64,000 nt of DNA from Halichoerus grypus (taxonomy: Eukaryota > Chordata > Mammalia > Carnivora > Phocidae): assembly GCF_964656455.1 (NCBI RefSeq), contig NC_135723.1, positions 101,509,283 to 101,573,282 on the forward strand, in the 5' to 3' direction. Every line of letters begins with the position of its first letter. The first letter of the stretch is position 1. This document shows, in pieces, positions 56,215 to 64,000 of this stretch. The notes beneath the pieces were generated by a model. That model did no database searches. It was not told the origin of the DNA and saw nothing but the letters and a program-made list of their open reading frames with translations. Position numbers and translations under genes: made by a program.

Positions 56215-56710
56215 GTAAGCAGGGTATAAATAAATAAAATTTAAAACGCGATGCAAATATGTATGCACAAGGATGTTTATTGCGGCATCGTTTGCAAAAG
56301 CAACAATTGGAAACAAATGTCTATGAACCCAAGGGTGGCTGAAGCAGTAATTGCTAAAAAGGGTGAGGTATCTATTGATCAATTGTTCAATCTGTTGACT
56401 GAGACATCCTGATATGGAAGTCTGTATACGATAAAGGACGTAGGAAAAAAGAAATTGAAAAATCAGTATAAAGACAGTTTTATGTATAGGGAAAAAAGCA
56501 AATACGGAAGGGCACAGGAAGTAGATTGCAAGTCACTCCAAGTGCGGAATGTGATTAGCTCTGGGGGGGTTTGGGGGGGGCACAGGGCAAGTGGCACAAG
56601 CAGCTGAGGGAACAGTCACGTTTCTTTCTGTAGGCTTGTGTTATGTTTGAGTCTTCTACGATAAGAACGTGTGGCTTCATATTATTTTGTAATTTAAAAA
56701 ATCCAAACCA
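56215..56710 (+). mobile_element. Old L1 3' fragment
   Basis: ATGCACAAGGATGTTTATTGC, CAACAATTGGAAACAAATG and AAAAAGCAAATACGGAAGGG follow the sense of L1 ORF2 end and 3' UTR. Heavily mutated. Confidence 0.6.
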
Positions 56711-57019
56711 AAGCAAAAATTCTTGAATTACCCGGCATAGATAATAAAATCGCAAATGACACAAATAAGGGTCATCAGAAATTCTGAAGGGTTCCTTTCT
56801 ATTTCTAGTTTGAATAGTTACATATCCACACTTGAGGCAAAGTAAAAAGGAAAGAAATTTAAAACATAGACGAGAGGAAATGATTAGAGCTGAAGAAAAC
56901 AGCCAGCGTACAACTGTCTGTCTAGAAAGCATAAAGAGATTACAATTTTAGGTAGAATACAAGGCAGAGACAAACACGTATTTGTGCTTGCAGAACTGTG
57001 TTTTGTGTTTGGGGAGGAC

Positions 57020-57290
57020 GTTTTTCTAATACTGATGATAATAAGAATACATTGTCATGATGGTATGGCAGGCAATATCTTAAATAATTTTACTTTTATT
57101 AACTCATGTGATCTTAACACGCCAGTTAGGAAGAGTCTGTTGTTATTCCCATTTGACAGATGAGAAATGGAAGCAGAGAGAGGTTAAGGCCAAGGTCACA
57201 TAGGTTGAAAAGGATGGAGCTGGGATTCAAACCCACGCAGGATGAATCCAGAGTCTAGACACATAACCACTCCCCTAAAGCTGTAAAGTC
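57020..57290 (-). repeat. MIR, nearly complete
   Basis: TTAACTCATGTGATCTTAAC, ATTTGACAGATGAGAAATGG, AGAGAGAGGTTAAGG, CAAGGTCACATAGG and GGGATTCAAACCCACGCAGG trace an inverted MIR over most of its length. Confidence 0.8.
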
Positions 57291-57299
57291 AAATAGACA

Positions 57300-57880
57300 C
57301 ATGCGTCTACTCGGCAAGCGCATCTATGCAGCAGGGAGTGAGTGCTGCCCCAGGGATGCTGGTCCAGCAGCCTCAGCTTTCCTCTGAGCTCCCCGTGCAC
57401 ACCCAGGCTGCCCCTTGGCAATTTCTCCCCACACATGCAGCCAACTGTTTCTCTGATTGCTTATTTCCCGGTATTTCTATGTAACCGCACTTAGACGAGG
57501 AGGCTAGCTTGCCTCAGAAAGCAAGTAGAGGACAGGGCACCAGAGAAGCTGGGGGACTCTGAGTTGGGGTGGTTGTTGGGAGCAAGGACTAGAAAATTGG
57601 TCAGAGCAAAGAGACGGCTGGCAGAGGTGGAGGGCAACTGAACGGGATAACTATGATTTATTCATTAATCAGCAGCCAGGACAGGAGTACTCATTCCTCC
57701 AGCTTTCTCCTGCCTTGCCTTGTTGAACTAGCTATAGGTGAAGGACGGTGTGAATCACTTTTTTGTAGTTAAAAAGGAAGAAGTCAGAGCCCAAAGTCAA
57801 GGAATTTATCAACTATGCTAATATGAGAAGGCCATCCACAGAGGAACACAGAAGACAGAAATAAATACTAAGCCGGGGAT
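57300..57880. other. Intergenic, no feature recognised
   Basis: Unique sequence. Confidence 0.4.
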
Positions 57881-57884
57881 CTGG

Positions 57885-58015
57885 GCTTTGGATTCCGTGC
57901 TGGTGCCAGCTGAGTTACGTAGTCACGGGTAAATGACTTCACCCCTGAGAACCTCTGGGAGAACTACACCTGTGTCAGTAGGTCGTAGTAAGGGTCAGAG
58001 GAAGTCATGCACACC
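57885..58015 (+). repeat. MIR scrap
   Basis: TGGGCTTTGGATTCCGTGC and AAATGACTTCACCCCTGAG match the sense of MIR. Confidence 0.5.
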
Positions 58016-58019
58016 AAAG

Positions 58020-59070
58020 TTGGTCAACGGGGTAGAGACTCAGAGCTCACTCTCTACCTGAAGGAGGCAGGTAGGATACAGAAAATAGACTCCTCCCCTC
58101 CCTCTGCCCACAGGTGTCACACCTGCATTAAGCTCTTCAGGCCTGACTAGCCTCCTTCTGCTCCCTCTCCTTTTGTCTTTCACAGACTTGCCCCCTCAAA
58201 GTCTCCAGACTTCAAATCCCATCAGGAAGTCCGAAACTGGCCTGGGCTAGAGAAGTAGCAACATGCTCTCAAGGATGGGAAACAGGCCTTGAGAAAAGAG
58301 GTTGAGGGGTCTGAGGAAGCAGGGTTAGCCTGTTGGTCAGCGACATACTGGCTCATGGCCGGTGTCTCCGAGAGACAACGTTCCCATGCATGACCTTCTG
58401 TCATGCTCCAGCTGGGAGACTGAAGCTGCTGCTGGGGAGAAAGACAGCTGGGGGATGCGTATCCCCCGGGATGTGCTGCCCTCCAAGGGACCTCGGGCTC
58501 TGCAGCGCTCTCAAGACTGGCAAAGGGTTTAGAGCCCCTGGATGTACACACCCCCCTTCTTTGTTTCCATCCGCCAGTCACACTCTCCCCTCAGAATCTC
58601 CCAGTCTTATTTCACGAGGCGTTTAGTCTCAGTCAGTGAGCTAGATTCGTGGACGCCCCACCCACATTCCCATTCCTGGACCGGCACACTTGCCCTCACT
58701 GCTGAGAGAGGTCCTTGCCATGAAACTCATGACTCTCCCTTTTTCTGGGATATTGTCCCAGCGGAGGGGGACCAGCTGGCCAGAGTGCTTGCTGTCATGC
58801 AACCCCCACCCCAGGGCAACCCCCAGCCACTGACCGCTGACCGGTGCAGAGGTACAGCGGGCTGCCCCTTTGCCTCAGAGCTAGACTCCCACAAATCCCA
58901 TCCCTGCCTGGCCATTCTCCTTCCCTGCCCTCCCTCCTTACAGGTTCCCCATGCATCACAGGCCCTGGAATCCCCATCTCAGTGTATGGGGGAGACTCTA
59001 AGGATGCGATCCAGGGGTTCACTGACCCAGCCGTCCTCGTGGAAAACCTGCCTCACAGGCACTAGAGCAC
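58020..59070. other. Intergenic, no gene recognised
   Basis: GC-moderate unique sequence. A 178-codon frame at 58542-59078 has no recognised domain and no start or splice support. Confidence 0.4.
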
Positions 59071-59077
59071 ATCCCTG

Positions 59078-59270
59078 AGGGGCGCCAGGGTGGCTCAGTC
59101 GGCTGGGCGTCTGCCTTCGGCTCAGGTCGTGGTCCCAGGGTCCTGGGATCGAGCCCCACCTCGGGCTCCCTGGTCTGTGGGGAGCCTGCTTCTCCCTCGC
59201 CCTCTGCCTGCCGCTCTCCGTGCTTGTGCTCTCGCTCTCTCTCAAATAAATAAAATCTTAAGAAAAAGAT
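59078..59270 (+). mobile_element. CAN-SINE
   Basis: Plus-strand copy with target duplication GCACATCCCTG (59067-59077 and 59271-59281). Confidence 0.93.
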
Positions 59271-59281
59271 GCACATCCCTG

Positions 59282-59394
59282 GGGCACCTGGCTGGCTCAG
59301 TTGGTAGAGTGTGTGACTCTTGATTCCAGGATCATGAGTTCGAGCACACATTGGGCGTGGAGCCTACCTAAAATTAAAAAAAAAAAAAAAGTAA
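59282..59394 (+). mobile_element. Short tRNA-Lys-type SINE
   Basis: tRNA-Lys-like head GGTAGAGTGTGTGACTCTTG and a poly(A) end, without a body. It follows the previous target repeat directly. Confidence 0.85.
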
Positions 59395-59395
59395 A

Positions 59396-59584
59396 AGGGG
59401 TGCCTAGGTGGCTCAACCCGTTGAGTGTCTGACTCTTGATTTCAGCTCAGGTCATGCTCTCAGGGTCGTGGGATCGAGTCTCACCTTGGGCTCTGCCCTC
59501 AGTGCAGAGTCTGTTTGTCCCTCTCCCTCTGCTCCTCCCCCCCATTCTCTCTCAAATAAATAAATAAATAAAATTATTTTTAAA
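59396..59584 (+). mobile_element. CAN-SINE, older
   Basis: Plus-strand copy GGGGTGCCTAGGTGGCTCAA ending (AAAT)n AAAATTATTTTTAAAA. It is the third SINE in a head-to-tail cluster. Confidence 0.9.
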
Positions 59585-59659
59585 AACGCAGATTCCTGAG
59601 CCCAATCCTGGTTCCACTGAGCCAGAATCAGCTGGTGGACCATGAGAATTTGCATTTTC

Positions 59660-59862
59660 TTTCTTTCTCTTTTTAAAAAAGATTTTATTTATTTGATAGA
59701 GAGAGACACAGCAAGAGAGGGAACACAAGCAGGGGGAGTGGGAGAGGGAGAAGCAGGCTTCCTGCTGAGCAGGGAGACCTATGCGGGGCTCGATCCCAGA
59801 ACCCTGGGATCATGACCTGAGCCGAAGGCAGACGCTTAACGACTGAGCCACCCAGGCGCCCA
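59660..59862 (-). mobile_element. CAN-SINE
   Basis: Inverted copy flanked by AGAATTTGCATTTTC (59645-59659) and AGAATTTGCGTTTTC (59863-59877). Confidence 0.94.
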
Positions 59863-59884
59863 AGAATTTGCGTTTTCAACAGCC

Positions 59885-60460
59885 TTCCAACTGTGCTCAG
59901 GAATACTTAGGTTTGTGCAGCACTGTTACCATCTCTTCTCTCCCATCGCTCATGGCATTTCCACTTAGCACGGTCTCCCTTCCGTTAACATCGCCCTGGG
60001 TCCTCTCCCTGCACCTCTCCATGCATGGTGCCTGCTGCCACTTGCCTGGCGTTCACCGCCAGATGGGAAGCCCTCCTCCATGGAATCACCCCAACTCCTC
60101 TCCTTCACCTCCCAAAGGGCAAAACTACCTACACCATGAATCTGACACTCTAGTCTATTCTTCTTTACATTGTCAGGAACCTTTTTTCCCAAATACTTCC
60201 CCTGATCTGTACTCTAATCTGCTTGAGGACCTCGAATGTGGCTTAAACTTCTTTGTAGCCTCCTGCTCAGCACTATGCGAACATTTAGAAGTGTTTCACT
60301 CATTCAATAGATATTTATTGAATATATGTGCCATGCACCATATTAGACTCTGGTGATCCAAAGATAAATAGATTGTTCTTATCTTGGTGGGCCGCACAAT
60401 TCAATTGATCAAATGCTTTCAAGAGTGAGTTTATTGTAAAAGTATCTCTAAAGACAGCAT
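59885..60460. other. Intergenic, no feature recognised
   Basis: Unique sequence. A repeat-like ATTCATTCAATAGATATTTATTG lies at 60,298-60,325 and may start the next old repeat. Confidence 0.4.
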
Positions 60461-60464
60461 CAAA

Positions 60465-60990
60465 AGGCTTTCGTTCATTTATTCATTCAGTAACTATGTA
60501 TCAAGCACTGATTATGTGCCAGGTACGTAGGTACCAGGTACACGATGGTAAGCAAAACAGACATAGGATCTGTTCTCCGGAAGCTTATGGTTTGGTGGAA
60601 GACATATTGATTACATGATTATAGAAATTATAATTACAAAATATGGCAAGTGCTTTTAAGGAAAAGTGCAGGGTGTTAAAGCACCAGGGCTTACCAAAGG
60701 TTAGGTAGAGCTTTAAATAGACAGCTTGGGGAGAAGATATGAGGGAACTTGCAAGGTGCACGGAACAGCATGTGCAAAGCCCTTGTGGTGAGAGGAGTTT
60801 GGCTTCTGGGAACTGAAAGAAGGGAGCAAAGTGAGTTCCCGGGGCGCGATGAGCAGAAGGGGGAGAGGCAGTGGGAGGTGAGAGGTCAGGGAGGCAAGAA
60901 TCTGATCTCTGGGGCCCTGATGGCCACATTAAGGATTTTGCTCTTCATTTTAAGAACAATCAGAAGCCAGTGAAGACATCAGTCAATGTG
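60465..60990. repeat. Ancient L2/MIR-class repeat
   Basis: TTCATTTATTCATTCAGTAAC, ATTATGTGCCAGGTACGTAGG, GAACAGCATGTGCAAAGCCC and the final TTAAGAACAATCAGAAGCC belong to the same ancient repeat type as 23,550-23,960. Confidence 0.55.
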
Positions 60991-61014
60991 AAAAAGCAAA
61001 GGAAAGGGCTCTCA

Positions 61015-61641
61015 GGCTGGAGTGCGGGGCTCCCAGGCTGGACTGTGGGGCTGAGGCTGGAGTGTGGGGCTCCCAGGCTGGACTATGGGGCTGAGGCTGG
61101 AGTGCGGGGCTCCCAGGCTGGAGTGCAGGGCTCCCAGGCTGGACTATGGGGCTGAGGCTGGAGTGTGGGGCTCCCAGGCTGGAGTGCGGGGCTCCCAGGC
61201 TGGACTATGGGGCTGAGGCTGGAGTGCGGGGCTCCCAGGCTGGACTATGGGGCTGAGGCTGGAGTGTGGGGCTCCCAGGCTGGACTGTGGGGCTGAGGCT
61301 GGAGTGCGGGGCTCCCAGGCTGGACTGTGGGGCTGAGGCTGGAGTGCGGGGCTCCCAGGCTGGACTATGGGGCTGAGGCTGGAGTGTGGGGCTCCCAGGC
61401 TGGAGTGCGGGGCTCCCAGGCTGGACTATGGGGCTGAGGCTGGAGTGTGGGGCTCCCAGGCTGGAGTGCGGGGCTCCCAGGCTGGACTATGGGGCTGAGG
61501 CTGGAGTGTGGGGCTCCCAGGCTGGAGTGCGGGGCTCCCAGGCTGGACTGTGGGGCTGAGGCTGGAGTGCGGGGCTCCCAGGCTGGACTATGGGGCTGAG
61601 GCTGGAGTGTGGGGCTCCCAGGCTGGAGTGCGGGGCTCCCA
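61015..61641 (+). repeat. Two-unit minisatellite (21-bp and 19-bp units)
   Basis: The array is built only of unit A (21 bp, GGCTGGAGTG then Y and GGGGCTCCCA) and unit B (19 bp, GGCTGGACTRTGGGGCTGA). I count 19 A and 12 B units, 627 bp in all, without a gap. The order is AB AB AAB AAB AB AB AB AB AAB AAB AAB AB AA, then a degenerate B at 61642. Composite repeats are 40 bp and 61 bp. Both strands have long open frames, but these arise because the units lack stops and shift the frame. The plus strand is G-rich. Confidence 0.95.
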
Positions 61642-61669
61642 GGCTGGACTGCGGGTCTTTCACTGGGCT

Positions 61670-62735
61670 GCAGGAGCAGGCTTCGCCCCTCAAGCCCTTT
61701 CCCACCTGGGACCTCTGCCCAGGCAGGTCCCTCTGCGGTGATGCTCTTCCCCACTCTCTGGAGGTGAAGGAGGGTGGCCTTAGGTCTGAACCTGAAAGCC
61801 ATCTCTTCCCAGAGGCCTGCCCGGCCACACCCTTCAGTGATACCCCTTCTGTTTTCTGTCTTAGCCCTGTGCTCCTTTCCTTCCTGTGCTTATTACAACC
61901 TGCAATAATTTGGTTTCCTTGACTTGTTTTGCTTGTTTTCAGGTGTCCTCATGTAAGCTCCCCTGAGGGAAAGAACCATGACCGCCTTGGCTCTTCTTTG
62001 CCTCACACACAGTATCTGGTACAACGTGGCTGCTTCTACATATCTGTCCAGAGAGTGGGTGGTTGGGGTCAGAGGGGTGCCCAGCGGGAGTGGGGCCCAG
62101 ATGGAGGGACGGTAGTGCAGCGGTAGCCGATGGTAGCGACCAGAGAGGAGAGGAGTGGATCTAAGCAGCCCTTCTCAAAATGTTTAAGTTCTGAGATGCT
62201 TTTCACTCTTCATGATTGAGAACCTCGGCGACTTTTCTTTACGTGCGTGATAGCTATCAAGATTTGCCATATTAGAAATTAAAGTGGAGAAAACCTAAAA
62301 ATCTTGATTAATTAATGTTAAATGAAAAATAATAAGCCCATTACATAGTAAGATAATTTTTTTTATGAAAAAGAACTGTTTTCCCAAACAAAACAAAATC
62401 TAGTGAGACAAGTGACATTGTTTTACATTTTCCCAAATTTTGTAAATGTCTGGCTTATTCTAGTTGGACTCGTATCTGCTTCTGCACATAATCTGTTTCA
62501 GTATCTCGTGCCGCGGAGCCTCTGGAAGGCTCTGCTGTACACTTGGGAGCCAGTGGGAATGGAAAGGGCAAATAACGTCTTAGTTTGAAGGGTTTGGGGC
62601 AGTGGGCATCCCGAAAGGACTCGGGGGGATCTCCCCTCCCCTCACCCCCCACCCCCCCATCTCTGCAAGGGACCCAGACAGCCTGTGAGAACTGCTGAGC
62701 AAGGAGATATTTAGGAGGCGATATTGACAGGCCTT
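61670..62735. other. Intergenic, no feature recognised
   Basis: Unique sequence, AT-rich from 62,200 to 62,460. No gene was seen. Confidence 0.4.
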
Positions 62736-62739
62736 AGAT

Positions 62740-62870
62740 ATGTTACTGTAATTACTGCTAATAATGACTGCGAGTTTATTATATGCCAGGCATATTTTAA
62801 TCTTCACAACAACTCTGTGTAGAAGGAACCCTTTTACACATGCGAAGCGTTGATGACTCGATGGTGTTAA
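62740..62870 (-). repeat. MIR-type relic
   Basis: ATTATATGCCAGGCATATTTT and AATCTTCACAACAACTCTGT match inverted MIR. Confidence 0.6.
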
Positions 62871-62874
62871 CCAA

Positions 62875-63580
62875 TACAAATTCTGCATATGTGCCCGTGT
62901 CTACCTTTTTCACAATGAAATTGGACATTTTTATTTTTGAGAAAGTGACCAAAATGGTTAAGGATGAATTTCCAGCTTTGGGATGGTAAGGCTAAGTCCA
63001 ACTCCAAACAGTGAGCCTCAGACATAAAAGTACCCTCTGTTACCTTCCACAATTCAATTACTTTGGAAATCTGACTTTGATTTAAATGTATTTTTGAGCC
63101 ATTTCATTTTTAAAAGCCCATTTGGGGATCTTAAAAAATTAATTAAATCTTTTGTCTTTGAGGCTTAATCTCTCCACTTCTGGCATATTCTCTATGGCTG
63201 TGAGAAAACTGCCAATCATTTCGGTAATTTGCACCTAAAATAAAGGTGCAGGAAAGTTGAAATTAGAAACAGCTAGAATAGCAGTTCCTTGTTTTTTTTT
63301 CTGTTAAGGTTTTGGACCAAATTTCACAGAACCCTCCTGGGTCTGCCCAGCTTCCTTTTCCAGGTGCTGGGTTCAGTGCTTGCTTATTTTCACCACCTAG
63401 CATTCCGGGTTCCTCCAGCTGAATTTCCACCTCTCCTCTCCTGTTGGCTGCCTCACTGCTTTGCCTGCGCTCCTTTTCCCTGGTGATACTGACCACACTT
63501 GGCATCTCCCTGGTCCACACCCACCTTGATTCTTACCCTGGAGCGTGGTCATTTTTCCAGAGCATGTCCCCTTTGCTTAG
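62875..63580. other. Intergenic, no feature recognised
   Basis: Unique sequence. Confidence 0.4.
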
Positions 63581-63589
63581 TCATTCCCC

Positions 63590-63825
63590 ACCCCATGTCA
63601 GGCACTGTGGCAAGCATTTTACATGTATTCTGTCATCTCGTGCTCACAAAAGCCCCATGAGGTTAGAGTTACCCATTTTGGGGTCAGAAAATGAATTTGA
63701 GGGGGCTAAGTAACTTGTTAGCGGGGAGAACCACAGCCCACACAACTTGGGAGCAGAAAGGCATTCCTGGAGCCCACGGCTGTCCGATTCCGAAGCTTTG
63801 CTCTAAATCACTGAGCTCTCTTTCA
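63590..63825 (-). repeat. MIR relic
   Basis: TGTCAGGCACTGTGGCAAGC, ATGAGGTTAGAGTTACCC and GGGGCTAAGTAACTTG with a closing TCTAAATCACTGAGCTCTC follow an inverted MIR. Confidence 0.7.
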
Positions 63826-63835
63826 CCTCTCTGCC

Positions 63836-64000
63836 TTTTTTTTTTTTTTTAAGATTTTATTTATTTATTTGAGAGAGAGAATGAGACACAGAGAGCACGA
63901 GAGGGAAGAGGGTCAGAGGGAGAAGCAGACCCCCCGCTGAGCAGGGAGCCCGATGCGGGACTCGATCCCGGGACTCCAGGATCATGACCTGAGCCGAAGG
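63836..64000 (-). mobile_element. CAN-SINE cut by the right edge
   Basis: Inverted copy starting with its poly(T) tail. The head continues beyond the window. Confidence 0.93.

Noticed and set aside
58542..59078. A 178-codon frame
   Set aside because: No recognised domain, and its end reaches the CAN-SINE.
61015..61641. CRISPR-like alternation of units
   Set aside because: There are no unique spacers and no cas genes, and the genome is a mammal's. The units are both repeated.
61365..61828. Open frames of 113-145 codons in the minisatellite
   Set aside because: They come from the tandem units. The 19-bp unit shifts the frame and the repeats contain no stop codons.

Overview
This is mammalian nuclear DNA, and the repeats point to a carnivoran of the caniform, arctoid branch (bear, seal or mustelid group). 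About 40 copies of the tRNA-Lys-derived CAN-SINE are present (head GGGGCGCCTGGGTGGCTCAG, tail (AAATA)nAAATCTTAn). Both tail variants expected in arctoids occur, and the canid-specific SINEC_Cf form was not seen. A taxon below Arctoidea cannot be fixed by eye.

The left edge carries the 5' end of KMT2C (histone H3K4 methyltransferase MLL3) on the minus strand. It comprises a large CpG island (about 1.08-3.13 kb), coding exon 1 with its ATG at 1784 and a consensus splice donor at 1623, and the start of intron 1 running off the left side. About 8 kb upstream, in divergent orientation, lies a complete intronless 553-codon gene, CCT8L1 (theta-like chaperonin retrogene), at 10.13-11.79 kb. From memory, human KMT2C is also followed by CCT8L1, but there it is the pseudogene CCT8L1P. 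This supports synteny with human 7q36.1.

The rest is intergenic as far as I can see. A DYNLL1 (LC8 dynein light chain) processed retrocopy sits at 16.4-17.1 kb. A second CpG island at 24.48-26.0 kb contains a phased array of CCAAT boxes and GC boxes with a 49-53 bp period, so it is a strong promoter candidate with no recognisable protein-coding product. An AT-rich, SINE-free block follows it (26.0-28.7 kb). A smaller CpG-rich island lies at 53.95-54.57 kb, preceded by a perfect palindromic CArG box. A minisatellite made of two unit lengths occupies 61.0-61.64 kb.

Between these lie old and young mobile elements. They include L1 fragments (one young 5'-truncated copy with a perfect 17-bp target duplication), MaLR-type LTRs, MER5A-like hAT fragments, MIR/L2 relics, and many CAN-SINEs, often nested in one another. 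A 71-bp inverted repeat lies at the 5' border of an old L1 at 48.1-48.4 kb. No tRNA, rRNA, CRISPR or prokaryotic feature is present. Coordinates of old repeats are approximate because they were judged by eye.
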